Origin: Mycteria americana
Taxonomy: Eukaryota > Chordata > Aves > Ciconiiformes > Ciconiidae
DNA: 64,000 nucleotides
NCBI RefSeq assembly: GCF_035582795.1
Contig: NC_134366.1
Location: 136,920,756-136,984,755, forward strand
Reading direction: 5' to 3'
Shown here: piece after piece, positions 1-12,282 of the stretch
How positions within the stretch are numbered: the stretch's first letter is position 1
Layout: every line of letters starts with the position of its first letter
Position numbers and translations under genes: made by a program
The notes under the pieces: model-generated
Database searches by the model: none
What the model was told of the DNA's origin: nothing
The model's input: the letters and a program-made list of their open reading frames with translations, nothing else

Positions 1-799
1 TTTAAAATCAAAACTATAAATAGTGCTTGACCACTAGTCTTTAATCAATTAGACTGGGATCTGTAAAGGAGATTCTCCTTTCTCCGGATATGGAAGACCT
101 GTCTGCAGTTATCTCCTTTGTCTGATAGGAGCTCAATCCAGAGAGTGTCCTAAATATCAGGCTCCACTTAGAAGGATTAGAGGATGAGAAAGGCAAGAAA
201 ACGCCTAATGACTTAATTGCTTGGTATTAAATTTTTTTGAGGGGAAAAAAGTCCTACAATTTTCACCTTCCTAGTGAGCCTAAACATGAGGTACATTGGT
301 CACTTTCTGCATATGTTTGCTCAGTGTCCTATACAGCTCCCAGCTGGGGCTGTACCACCTGAGAGCAGTCTACTGGAGGTAGCTGGGGTGCCCTCTGGGA
401 GACAGGGGAGTTTCATTTGAAATCCCCACCCTGAATAAGGCCCCCAGTGGATATGAATGTCCTTCAGCTGCGCTCCTCTTGAATGTCCTAAAAAGCAGGC
501 AAGGGGTACCCACGTAGTTTTTCCTTTTCAGGCTGGTCTATTTTGCAGTAAGTGTTTAGAGAGACAAAGACGGGGTGGCAGCCTGACTGCCAGGAAACTC
601 CCATGGTGGGCAGTCAAGTGACAGGTTGTCCCACCAGGGTGCCAGGTCATCTGGGTTTGGCTCTTGCTTGAGTGAGTATTTAATTATTTGTACACAGCAG
701 GGTAATAGGACCAGGAGAACCTTTTCTCTTCCCAGCTTCTCCTGTCCGCCTCTCCACCTTACAAAATCCATGGATTAAAACACTCTCTGAGACAGTGAG

Positions 800-895
800 A
801 GATGTGGGCTTCAAAACCGCTTTGCAGGGGTTAAAACCGACCCAGCATCTCCCATACTGTGGTAGCGAGTGCTCTAGCCCCTGAGTTACGGGTCA
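800..895 (-). repeat. Possible ancient tRNA-like SINE fragment
   Basis: Read on the minus strand, the stretch has the layout of a degraded tRNA-derived head: a 'ctagagcactcgctac' segment that resembles the A/B-box part of old amniote SINEs such as MIR or AmnSINE, followed by remnants of the body. A similar 'tagagcactcatctg' segment occurs at 14276-14292 on the + strand. The match is by eye and short, so the family is uncertain. Confidence 0.3.
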
Positions 896-2812
896 AAACA
901 GGGGCTACTGCCACCACGATGTTTAGGATTTACAGTTCAGTGAAAAGAAAAGGAGGACAATTACACAGGGTTCAACCCAAACACAATTTGTTCTCCATTT
1001 TGCCCACCATCAATTAGTTATGCAGATCTAATTTTGAACATTAGCAAATGACTCTGTTTATTTAGAGTATCCTTATTCAAGAACCCTGAGTCCACAGAAG
1101 ATAACAAAGACATTTAGAAGCAAGAAAATAGGAAAAATATTAATCCGGTGTCACCTTTGATATTGCTTTATACAGTGTGCTAGAAGCATTAACTGTTACA
1201 AAGGTTTGCTTGTTCAAAGTGCTGTGTTATATTAACTTAGTAAAACTAGCCGTGATTTGTAACTAACGGAACAGCAGCAGAATACTGATATAGAAAAAAG
1301 TACATAAATTCACCAGGCAGTGGATAAACTTACTACCTCTTTGGTGTTCCACACAGGCCAATGCTGAGAGGCTAAACCCTACAGTCAGAATAGAAGAAGG
1401 TAAAATTCACGTATTTGCTCTGACCTTTGACACCTCACTACTACCAGCTGCTGAACTGCGTAAGAAAAAATTGCCAACAAGAAAAAGGCCGTGGTGTCAA
1501 CATACGAAGGACTTTCAGTATAACTGAGGAAAAAGGTAGCGGGCAGAATGATGTAAAGACTGTCCTTTGCCACTGCAGGAAAAACAAAGCAAGGACCCCG
1601 GGGGAAGCTCTCCTCCAAAAGCCACGTAATCCCTCCCAGGAGTACACTAAGGTCTGTCAAACATCCGCCTGGATGGATGGTCTCGTTGAAGGCTGCTCCT
1701 GACCTTTTCCCTCAGCCAGTCAGAACTCCCCTGGACAGACCAAACACATTTCCTAGCAGCTATGTTTACCTCGTTCCTGCAATTTGGTAAAAACTGCCGT
1801 GTCTGCAGAGCATTCAGAAACTGATGTGGCTGGGCTCTACTCCTGCACCCGGATCCGTGGATGGGGACCGGGTAGCTGGCAGGCAGCTAACAGCAGAACT
1901 TGGAGCCGCTGCTGGTAGAAAGTGCCTTTACTGGAGAGAGAAGTTTGCCTTATTTATTTATTTACGTATTTTGATTTGATGTGCAAAAATGCCTCTGAGC
2001 ACTCTGACAGTAATTAAATTTACAATCCCCATAGGATTATTCTGTGAATGATGCCAACGTAGGTATTGACAAGGTGCCCGTAAAACCACACTGTTCCAGC
2101 ACACAAAATGAACATATGTGTCATGCTGAAGGAGCAGTACTGTTGTTGGTGTACGCTCACCTCCCACATGAAATGCCATCATACCTGTTAAATGACACTT
2201 AAAAATGTGTTAGCACTTAACCAGAAATATTTTCAAAATAACACTTGAATGCTGGAATAACACTTAACTGCTGGAAACTTTCCCCTAATTTCCTGCTAAC
2301 ATTTACTTGCTGAAGAAGCTCACTTCCCAAACAGATTGCAAGAAAAATGTAGGATACCCACTGGCTGAGCTGAATGCCCAGACTATGCATGGTTTTTAAT
2401 AAGATCTTGACATTTCTCATTCTGACCCTGCTTAACACAATGCTCTTCAATTCTGCTTCCTGAAAATATGTTTTATTGAAAAGACAGAAAGAAACAAAAA
2501 GTGTAAAAACCTCTTGCAGATATCTATAGGTCACCCACACTGTGTTAACGAGAAACTGCTGAGAACATTAATGTTGCAAAGGCAAGCACTTAAGAAAACG
2601 CTGGAATTAAAAGTTGCCTGTGGAGAAAGTGGTGTAGGAGTGTGGAACTGAAAACAGTCATAGGGCAAACGAGTGAGGTGTGATCATCCCCTGTACGGGG
2701 ATGGTACAGGCAACATAATCATGTCATTTTGTATCGTTCAGTGCTTGAAGCCTTCAGTCACACAATCACAGTATTCTTCTTGGGGATTTTATGTGTAATT
2801 TCCTAGCACAGC

Positions 2813-2845
2813 TTTTTTTTTAAAAAAAAATTTTTTTTTTTTTAA
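2813..2845. repeat. T/A homopolymer palindrome
   Basis: Nine T are followed by nine A, then thirteen T and three A. The first part is a perfect inverted repeat with no spacer and could extrude a hairpin. It may be a decayed poly(A) tail of a mobile element, but no element body could be recognised next to it. Confidence 0.7.
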
Positions 2846-3079
2846 ACCTCTAGTGTTGTTTCACAGTGACACTCACCACCAGCAGGACCACAGCCGCTAC
2901 AGAGTCACCAAACAAGACAGGAACAAACATGATTTCTAGAAACCTCATCTTCTCCAGACCCACCTTAGCTACAGCTTCTGGTCAAGCTGCGATTTGGCCC
3001 TGCAACAGGAGAGCAGGAGAGCTCAGGCTGAACCAGAATCTCAGTCCGAGTATTTCACGAGCAAGCACTGGTATGAAAT

Positions 3080-3623
3080 TGTACTGGGTCTGGCTGGGAT
3101 GGAGTCAGCTTTCTTCATAGCAGCCCGTATGGTGCTGTGGTTTGGATTTGTGACCAGAACGGTGTTCGTAACACAGCAATCTTGTAGCTATTGCCGAGCA
3201 GTGCTTGCACAGCGTCAAGGCTTTCTCTGCTCCTCCCTCTGCCCCCCAGGGAGCAGACTGGGGGTGGGCAGGATGCTAGGAGGGCACACAGCCGGGACAG
3301 CTGACTCGAATTAACCAAAGGGATATTCAACACCATACAACATCATGCTCAGCAATAAAACCTAGAAAGAACAGTTTTCAAATGGCTGCTTTCCAAACTA
3401 GCCATTGCTCGGAGACTGGCTGAGCATCATGGGAATGATTGCCTTTGCACCACCTCTTTTTTTTTTTCCTCTCTCCTCCCTTCACTTACTAAACTGTATT
3501 TATCTCAAGGCAGCAGTTTTCTCACTTTTGCTCTTCCAATTCTCTCCCCGATCCCGCTGAGGGGAGGGAGTGAGCAAGCGGCTGGTTGGGGGCTTAGTTG
3601 CTAGCCAGGATCAACCCACCTCA
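3080..3623 (+). mobile_element. Old degraded solo LTR of an avian endogenous retrovirus
   Basis: This stretch aligns along its whole length with the reverse complement of the better preserved LTR at 52515-53110. It starts 'tgtactggg..tggctgggatggag' and contains the 'gggacagctgactcgaattaaccaaaggg' block (3294-3322) and the 'cttttgctcttccaattctctccc' block (about 3525-3548). It ends with the 'ttagttgctagcc' block and a final 'ca'. Many substitutions and small gaps separate the two copies, the usual TATA region is altered ('cagcaataaaacc', about 3350), and the five flanking bases (gaaat, gaaga) no longer match. No internal retroviral genes follow, so this is a solo LTR or the relic of a deleted provirus. 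The ERV class is not certain. Confidence 0.85.
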
Positions 3624-5588
3624 GAAGATCCTAAGCTTGATTTTCCTGTTGTTGGCAGTGGTGTGTGTGTATGCCAGTGCTGGATACAAGGAGGTCATTC
3701 ATCATGTGAACCACAACAACGATGGCACCAAGAAAAATGACACTGTTGGTGCTGTAAAGCCAGCGGTAAGAATCCACCTTGCTGGCTTTTACTCGAACAA
3801 GTTGCTGAATCTGATCAAGACACTTCTCTGGCCGGTACAGAAAAACACATGGCCCTGTGCTACCTGAATCTAGGAGTCTGATTAACGAGCAAATATGTGG
3901 TAGAATAGATGGTAGTCACCAGCTAAAGAAAATCTTTCTCCTCTCTTCAAACCTGCAACTTTGATTCAAGGTTTAAATGTCAGTGCTTGTCACATTCACT
4001 TTTGTCCACCGCAGGCTAGTCCTACGATAGAAATTCTTCATATTCTTCTGTGATTAGAAATAATTTTGAGTGGATCTGACATTTTCCTGACCACAGACTG
4101 TGATGACTAACGACAGTATATATGTCATGTTCTAACTTGCAGTTTGATAACAGTCAAAACATTTAAGAACTGTTGTGCTTCAAAATGCAAGAAGTCCTGA
4201 GCCACGATACAAATTCTTAGTCACACTCTTACCCTAGGATACGAGTTTCCACCAGGATTAGAAGGTGATTTGATTTGTTTGTTTCCAATAATGTTATTAA
4301 AGCTTCTGATTTACTTGAAATAGCTCATTATTTGGTCTGTATTTGTTTTGCAATTTACTTTACATTTCAAAAAAGTCAATTAAGGGGTTCTGTGAAGAGG
4401 TCCCATACCCAAGAGCAGTGGCCTATGGTAACAATTCAACAACAGAGTGTTTGTGATATCTACACCACCACAAGCGTGTAGCAGGCATCACTCTCAGATT
4501 GTCTCCTATCTGATGACCTCATGATATAGGCATTGATACAAACTGTAACCAACATTGCTAATTACTGACGTAGCAACAAAAATGAAGTAACTAGAGGTTT
4601 ACTGAAGCTGTGCAGAATTCTGAATGATCTAAAAATATGCCATTAGCCCTGCCTTCTTTGTAAGAGTGTCATAGGCTGTCATTTGCTGAAGTTGGGTAGA
4701 TATTTTTTTGTTAGTATTTATATGCACAAAAATTAGGCCCCTTTTAATATGCACAAAAAATACCCAAAAAGTAGCCACCTTTTGAAGGTCTGGGGCATTT
4801 TGAATATGATTTAATGGCAGTGTGAAAAACAAATGAGTGTCATAAGTAGTCCCCAGAGATTTCCAAATGCCATAAGCAGACAGAGAGTTATTGATTGTTG
4901 CTTAACACGCCTGCAGAAAATAATGGGGTAACAGCTTCTGTGCTGTAGCAAATAAAGTTATTCCATCTGTTGTGCCAGCACCAATATTTGGACATGTCCA
5001 GAGCTGAAGCCTCATTATTTGTAATGCCAGCTCCATTGTAACCAGAAGGGAAAGCAAGCAGGCTCCCGAGCCCCTGTGCTTTTGCTGTCTCGCACCAAAA
5101 TCGTAAAGCAGTTCAAGGAAGAAAAGGCAAATCAATAAGTAATTATTTTACAGCCCTCACCACTCTTCACCCATGTCAACTAATTGAACTAATAAATAAT
5201 TCATGGCTTTCTTGCTACCTCACTGGAGACGGGCAGCAGTTTCCTCAAATGTGTCATCACTATTGATAAAGAGGTGACAGGGATGATCTTTCCCCATCTC
5301 CTTTTGGTCACAAGTGGCCTCCTGAGTTTGACAGTGGTAGTTCAGGGTGTCTCTGCCAAGCTGAGCGGGGCTGGCAGGGGAAGAGGGAGGACCAGGGTGC
5401 CCAGGCCGCCTCATAATAGGGTGTTGCTTGTATTGAATCTCCTCCTAACAATGCAAGTGGGCCAGGAGGCTCATGTACATGGTCCCCACTCCTGCGTATC
5501 GTATGCAAGGCACCAGCTGGGGAGTGCCAGGCCTCTGCAGGGTACCTGAGGAGCGATGGGGTGGCAGGGCAGGGCCTGGCATCCCGTC
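3624..5588. other. Intergenic DNA, one unassigned open frame
   Basis: Directly after the old LTR an open frame runs on + to 3867. It has a hydrophobic stretch (LSLIFLLLAVVCVYASA) and a consensus-like donor (gcg|gtaaga, near 3766), but it has no ATG and no recognised homologue, so it is not called as a gene. The rest of the stretch is AT-rich sequence with no supported feature. Confidence 0.5.
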
Positions 5589-5790
5589 CCATCCCACCCC
5601 AGCCAGGAGCAGGGCAGCCGGGGGGCACCGGGGCAGCCCCAGCCCCGGGCAGCGGGCACCTCCCTGGGGACAGGCTGAGGCTGGGACGGGATGTCAGCCC
5701 ATGGGTGGGGGTCACGATCAGGCCTGGCGAGGGTAACCAGGGTCAGACATGCCCGTGATGGTCGGGCTCAGTTCTGGCCACATCATCCCC
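5589..5790 (+). repeat. Unidentified GC-rich dispersed repeat, copy A
   Basis: About 200 bases align with the reverse complement of 12091-12282. Shared landmarks in order are 'ccccagccaggagcaggg', 'ggctgaggctggga', 'gggatgtcagccc', 'gatcaggcctgg', 'ggggtcagaca' with small changes, and 'ttctggcca'. The conceptual translations share DVSPWV and IRPGEGN in the same frame, but stops and lack of any known domain argue against a protein. The sharp loss of similarity on both sides suggests a discrete element. I could not assign it to CR1, to the LTR family found elsewhere here, or to any named family. Confidence 0.75.
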
Positions 5791-8700
5791 ATGGCCACGG
5801 GGCCAGGGGACGCCCTCGGCTGCACCGGCGCCGAGCTGCCCCGAGCCTGGCAGCCAGCACCCGCAGCAGGGGATGCGCTCGGGGCCCTGACAGACAGGAG
5901 AACTAAAACTCCCACGAGATGAGTTTGTGAGAGCTGAAGAAAGCAGGCAAGCTGTTGGGACACAGCCCCTTCCACAGGTCTCCATCCACCACAAGACTAC
6001 ACAATTCATTAGGCAACATGCAGTTTAAAATAACCTGGTAGGATTTCTACAGTCTTAGTTGATATTTATTGACATTGGTTATTTCGAAGCTAACTACAAG
6101 CACCACCATTTTATGTTATTTCTGGTTTTTTTTAAATACAACACTGCATGCTCCATGATTGGTTTTCCTTTGCTGCCGGCAAAGAAGGGCCATTTTGGAT
6201 GAGTGGGCAGCCTTATGCAGTCTGATTTGACCTCTTCTTTGGTTTCTTTGATGGGAGTGTATTTCTCACCAGCTTTCAAAAAACTGCATACATCACCTTC
6301 CACATCCAAGTCTTCATGTGTGAACTTTTGGACAAACCAATATTACAAGCTTTAAAATACATATGAGGGAGCTGAAAGGTAAGTAGAAATGTACTTTTTG
6401 ATCATGGAGTGCCATGTTATACTGTGAACATCAACATGAAGTTCAGACTCTGAACAGAGACATCTGATGGGGTGATTTCTAGAGGATGTTTCCCAGAAAT
6501 CTCTTTTAAGAGCTCATAAATGCTTACCTCTTTAACAGACTTCACTTCTTGACTCGTATTTTCCATAGGTTTCCATAGCTTTACACTGATAATTTTTCCT
6601 CAATTCAGTGTATATGTTTTGGGTGTTTATGAGAATAATCTTAAGGAAAAGTTATTGTTTTGAAATAACATTTCAAGTTGAAAGAAATCTCACACTAAGA
6701 AACTCAAGAGCCCTGGCTTGGAGCAGAAATGTTGTCCTCATGTCAGAAATGCTTCTCTGATGCATTTACAAATTCCAAGGAATCTTTATTCACACGTGCC
6801 CAGTAAAGATTTGGTGCCTAAATTCTCTAAAGATGTTGTGGCACTGGGTACCTCCCGCTCAGGCTGTAGAGGCTGAGCACGTTTTTTCCTGCAGTTGGTT
6901 TTCTGGACTGTCAGGGACCAATGTGTTGTCACTGTCGGAGACACCTTCCTCCCCGGTATCACCATAAGTTCATCTACTAGTGTGTGGGTGAGGAGCACAC
7001 TCTTGCAGCCAGTCTCCTGTCTGTCCACCACTTACCATGTTTTGCTTCATTTTGTGGAGTGGTCTCACAGTGCATGGATCGCACTCCTGCAAAGTGAAAT
7101 TATTAAGGGAGGGATATGGTCCTAATGTAAAGGAGGGACCTGCCCGTGAAAGGTTGTCCAAAGTGAAATCCCCTGAAATGCTTATGGGGTGGACACTGGG
7201 TCCTGAAGACATACTGTTTCACTCCAAAGGTCTGCTCCCATCGGGCCACAGTATTTGCTAATGCAGATGTAGCCTCTCTGTAGTGTCAAGGAATAGGAAT
7301 TTCCTGCCTGAGATGCAGAGGACAAGGACCGGACCAGGGGAAACGAAGAAGGAACCTGTTTGGAAATAAAAATGGGGGGTTTTTTTAGTAGGTGCTATGA
7401 AATTATTTAGACTTACAGACACTTACAGACAGTCTCAAACTGGGATGAGGAAGCCACGGCAAGAGAAACTGGAGCCAGCTGCATGTGGAAGTGGGAATGG
7501 AAGAAATAGCTGGGAAGAGAGCAGCAGAGCAACAGCTGGCACCATCCAAACCGTAATTCAATGAACAGGTCACGGGTGAAACCCACAGAAGTCTTGCCAT
7601 TGACTTCACCCTAGAACTCCAAACTGCTTTAGGTCCATCAGCATGAACAGGGTGTAATTTCAGGTCTCTTACAAACACATTTGAACTTTCAAATAAAAAA
7701 TTGCCTCTGGCCCCCACTAACACCTCACTTCCCGAGCTCTTCTCATGCTGTGCTTGTGCCTGTAGCTGTAAGCTAAGCACGGACAGCCACTCAGCAGGAG
7801 TAAGTTGGCATTGATCTACTCGCTTAAATAGCAGTTGCTTAGATTTGCCCGAGATCCTACTCTTGGGATTTGGCAGTTAGATGAAGAAAGAGCTAATTCT
7901 GAAATCTTTTCTATTTTAAAATGAAAACATCTTTGTAGTCTAAATGTAAGTATGTAATATTAAGCTTATTACCAGCTTTAGTTTACTAGCAAGGCAATAA
8001 GACTCATGAAAAGAAAGAACAGGATGCGATTCAGGTAAATCAGAAATCACTTCAGGATTTATAATATTCAGGACTTTTACCTCCTGCAGTAGTATGTAAT
8101 AGCAAGTTGGTTAATAGGCAGAGGAAATGCACAGGATCTCTATAAATTATTTAATTCAGAAGTGACAGGAAAAGATTATTAATGAGTGACACTATGATAC
8201 AATGCCCTCATGGTGAGACCACCTGTAGTTTAATGAATTAACATTGTTACAAGAATCTTTGCTTAAGACTTATATATTTAATTTGATTGTGTTAAACATG
8301 CCACTTATTTATCATTATTAATGGGATTTCTATTTTTAGCTATTGGTCTCAACATGAGCAATGGGACAATATAATCAAAAGCAGCTTCCATGATATACAC
8401 TCTCTATGGGAAGATTGCACAGTGTTTCTCCATGCGTTCCCTCCATTCTCTAATTTTTCGTCTGGTCTTGCTGCAACTTCAAGCATAAGCCATGACAGTG
8501 TCAGCATCTAAAGAGCAGCAGATTATGGAGACTAATTAGACAGGTGACACAGGAGGCTCGGGCCTATCACACAGCTTTTGTTTTAACTTCAGGTAATATT
8601 TTTTATTACAGCCAGTGAAATGTCATATTTAAATCTGAACCCTGCTCCATGCACAGCTGCATCTCTCTTCTACCTACAGTTCATCCTGTGCTTGTAGTCA

Positions 8701-8831
8701 CACAGCAATATGGTCCCTTTCATTTTTGCTGGTCTAATTTCTTCCTGGCCTGTTCCTTCCACTCAAACATTTCTGTCCCTCCTTCAAGAAGATTATAGCA
8801 CAACTGCAAAGTATACAGAAGCCAAGGTGGG
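5791..8831. other. Intergenic DNA, no gene supported
   Basis: GC-rich sequence to about 5900 grades into AT-rich intergenic DNA. A minus-strand open frame at 6094-6309 has coding-like composition but no recognised homologue; it is discussed under findings. The part at about 8140-8600 is AT-rich with homeodomain-like TAAT cores and could be regulatory, but this is only an impression. Confidence 0.5.
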
Positions 8832-9072
8832 AAGAGGCCTCTGGAGGTGACCTGGCCCAACCGCCCTTTGAAAGCAGGGCCTCAGATTAGGTTATCAAGG
8901 GATCTGCCAAGCCAAGGCACGAGTGCCTCACTTGTAGTGAGGGAGATTCCACCACTTCTCTGAGCATCTTCCAAAGTTTAACTGTTCTCATGGTGAAGAG
9001 TTTTTTTCTTATATCCACACAGAATTTCCCCTGAAATAACTTGTGTCCATTGCTTCCTGTCCTGTCGCCATG
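8832..9072 (-). mobile_element. CR1 LINE 3' fragment, diverged
   Basis: On the + strand the order is 'aggcctctggaggtgacctggcccaacc', 'gcagggcc', 'gagattccaccacttctctg', 'catggtgaagagttttttt', 'ttatatcc' and 'cattgcttcctgtcctgtc', in segments. This is the reverse complement of the conserved end of ORF2 and the 3' region of chicken-repeat-1 elements. Numerous substitutions make it clearly older than the copy at 14632-14935. It is truncated at its 5' end, as most CR1 copies are. Confidence 0.85.
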
Positions 9073-12000
9073 CATGCCTTCTTCCAGTTTACAGGGGACC
9101 AGATTAGCAAGTACTGTAAATCAGCACAGTTCTGCTAACTCTAACCATCTGTAAAGGTGATTCACTAGCATTAGGGATCTGTGCTTTCTCTACCCTGACA
9201 TGACATCAGAACAAGTTTCCCTGGGAGTCTCAATGTGAGGGACCAGGGCTATAAATACAGGTATCAAACTGCCTGCCTAACTGACCTTCTGAGCATCTCT
9301 GCAGATGATGTATAGCAGGGACACTTGACCTAGAGTCTCTGGGTTAGAGCCAGCCAGCCTGAAGACTAATCCGTCTTCTGCAAAAGACCCAGAAACATTG
9401 GCAGGAGCAGGTTGGGAGCCAGAAAAGTTGCTCTGGCAGTCTGTTACTTGCTGCCTCCTTTTCTTAAAGTACTGCAGCCCCTTTCTGTTACATCCAATCT
9501 CATGATCTGTTGCACATACACGCTCTTCTCAATTTTGTTTATGTGACAGAGCATGTTGGATTACATGGCAGAGAAACCGCCACTGCATAGAGCCCACAAG
9601 ACCTTCACACAGCACCTCTGTTCAAAGCCAGCATGTATTTCACCCAGCCCCTACTTTCTCCTAACCTTCCCATAGCCTATGTGACTGTTTAAATATGTTT
9701 CCTGCTTTGGGTTTGGGGGCTTTGGGGTTTGTGTTTGGTTTTGGTTTGGTTTGGTTTTTGTTTTTGGGGAGGGGGGTCTTGATTGTTTGAACAGTTAAAG
9801 CTTGGGTTAGGAATAAATGCCTTTGCTAATTGATCAAATTCCAGCCAAACACAGCAAGACAAGTAGAAAGGTCTTTCAGCACAGGAAAAGAAGGAGGATT
9901 TTTCCACATGCAGAGAATACAGAGAAGGAATCAGGAGGCCAAGCTGTCAGAGCAATGAATGGGCACACTGTCAGTAGTGCCGCAAAGGCTGTGCTCTAAC
10001 TGCGGAAGAAGAAAACTGGAAATCAAGAAATGAAAAGGCTAGAAAAACTCATTTTGGAGACTCACCCATAAGTAATACTGTCCTTCACCCTAGATACACA
10101 CCTTCCCACCCTAGACAAAGTAATTACATGTGAAGTGTGATAAAGAATGGGATATAGAATGCTGGTTTATTGAAGAGATGTGGCATGGATCTGATTCCCT
10201 TTGCTCTAGAGATGTGGAAACAAAAGAGTTCAACCTAGGCAATAGGAAGAGCAAACACATAAAACTATACTTAAGCCTAGTTAGAGAAAATTCAATTTGA
10301 ATTAAACCTAGATAGCATGACTGAAGACTACCGCTACATATCAGTGCCAAGCACACCATGAAAATCAACTTTTCAAAAATGTAGCCTATACCGACAAAAA
10401 GGAAACACCACACTTAGAATGTGATAAATTCTCATTTACCTGAAATGGTAGGTAGCAGTCTCAGGTCTCTCCAGACTTTTTGGCCCCAGTTACTCTTTTA
10501 AAACTTCAAAAATGTGAGTTCTCACTGTGCCGCATCCTCCCGAAGTGGGAGGTGGAACTGAGGTCACAGCACCGGCTGGGCCCGCTCCTCGTTCGTGGGC
10601 TTCCTGGGGGTGCAGGGAAACACTGGCCAGAGGCTGGCTGAGTAACTCATGTTCTGATTTCCTCTACCCTTACTTCCCCCACGTGGCCATCACCCCAAAA
10701 GTTGAGGCTTCCCCTTCTTTTCCTTGACCCTAACACTTCATGCATTTCACTTACTGCTGTCTCGCAAATCCTTTCTTATAACTTGATGCAAGACCTTACT
10801 GAAAATGTGGAGCCAGTCAAGTCTAAATGAAGACTCACACCCAAACTGGAGACAGTATCAACTTGGAAAAGTCCTATTTAAACCAGCAATTATGAAAAAA
10901 AATTAATCAAAAAAACAGTCTCTTCCACAACTCCCCAGCAGAAAACCTTAACTAACATAGACCACTTTTGAAGACCAGTTTTGATGCAATTAAGAGTCAA
11001 TTAAGTTCAAAAGATATTGCACTACCTTCAAGATGGAAAACTCTGTAAAAACTGCTAAAAAAAATAGGAAAAGTCCTAGCACAGTTGAATCATTTACTCA
11101 AAAATCCATTCATTAGGAAAAGAAAGGTTAGCTATAAAAGCTTTTATCACTTTCTCTGCTGACCTAAAACCACAAAAATGACCTTATCCTTCTTACAAAA
11201 CTGGCTGTTACCATAACTGCCCTATTCTGAAAAAGAGCTAAAGGTCAGGTTACCTTTCAGAATCTACATCTCAAAGGAAAGCTGCAAGACACTACATTAC
11301 AAATACACCTTAAGGTTTATACACCTACATAAAATATTGAAATGATCTCCTGTCCAAATACCCAAATATTTCAATTCATTTGTCTTATTTCTTGAATTAT
11401 ATTGAAGAATTGCTTTATTTTCCTTTCCAAGAAGCAGAAGGATAGCAGGAGCCTGAGGTAGAGAAAATGTTTTAATAAAAAAGTAAAAGCAACATTTTGT
11501 TCCACGTTCAAGAATGAGGAAATGATCTACTCATGGGCAAGCAAGTGCCTTTGGTGGGTGTCCTGATAATTTCCTCCATGCCATTATCTTGTCTATAATG
11601 CAAGACCATAACAAAACTTAAACGTGGAAGCACATTTTAGAATAGTTACATTCTTGCAAATAATTAGCAAAGTTCCCACTACACTCATTAGATATTCAAA
11701 TTCACCTAGTGGCTTTGTTGACACCTCCTACACATCCCCTGATACAGCTGTGGATAAGATGCAGAATCCATACAGTTATTTTAGGAATATCTTCATACAG
11801 AGGACTGTTGCAAAACCTCACTAATGATGCAGAAACATACAATAGGAAATTATGCAGTCTGATGGTGGGTTTTGCAGTCCTTTTGCATATAAAACCAAAA
11901 ATCATCATGCAGCAGAATTCAGATTTTATGCACTGCTCTACACACACAGAGGGCATAAAATAATTACATGCCTTTATAACACACTGTCATTTATGTCAAT

Positions 12001-12090
12001 AACAACAAAATGTATCTGAAGAAAGTTTATCATTTGAGAAAGCAGATTCTATGAATTTGCTCTGACTTTTGCTGAATTCAAAAGGAGCAG
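9073..12090. other. Intergenic DNA with a G-rich tract
   Basis: No gene could be supported. The stretch includes a G/T-rich tract at 9704-9777, listed separately, and long AT-rich parts from 10,800 to 12,050 without recognisable features. Confidence 0.6.
9704..9777 (+). repeat. G/T-rich simple sequence, possible quadruplex former
   Basis: Runs of three to six G separated by T-rich spacers (gggtttgggggctttgggg, then ggtttggtttgg units, then ggggagggggg) make a low-complexity tract. The spacing of the first three G runs and the terminal runs fits a G-quadruplex pattern with one long loop. It may have grown by slippage. Confidence 0.6.
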
Positions 12091-12282
12091 GAGGACATGG
12101 CCAGAACCAAACCTGGCCATCCTGCGCCGTGTCTGACCCCGGTTTCCCTCTCCAGGCCTGATCCTTACCTCCACCCACGGGCTGACATCCCATCCCAGCC
12201 TCAGCCCGTCCCCAAGGCTGTGCCTGACGCCCAGGGCTGCCCAGTGCCCCCCAGTGCCCTGCTCCTGGCTGGGGCGGTGGGT
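12091..12282 (-). repeat. Unidentified GC-rich dispersed repeat, copy B
   Basis: This is the partner of the repeat at 5589-5790, in the opposite orientation and about 6.3 kb away. Similarity begins at 'gaggacatggccagaacc' and ends near 'ctggctggggcggtggg'. The surrounding sequence is AT-rich on the left, so the sudden GC-rich content also marks an inserted block. A minus-strand frame across it repeats the DVSPWV and IRPGEGN strings of copy A. No coding function is claimed, and the family is not known to me. Confidence 0.75.

Larger units (their letters stand above)
1..3079. other. Intergenic DNA, no gene supported
   Basis: Only short open frames with no recognisable domain, start context or splice pattern are present. 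A weak tRNA-like ancient SINE trace lies near 800-895 and a T/A palindrome near 2813-2830; both are listed separately. Nothing else in this stretch could be supported. Confidence 0.6.
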
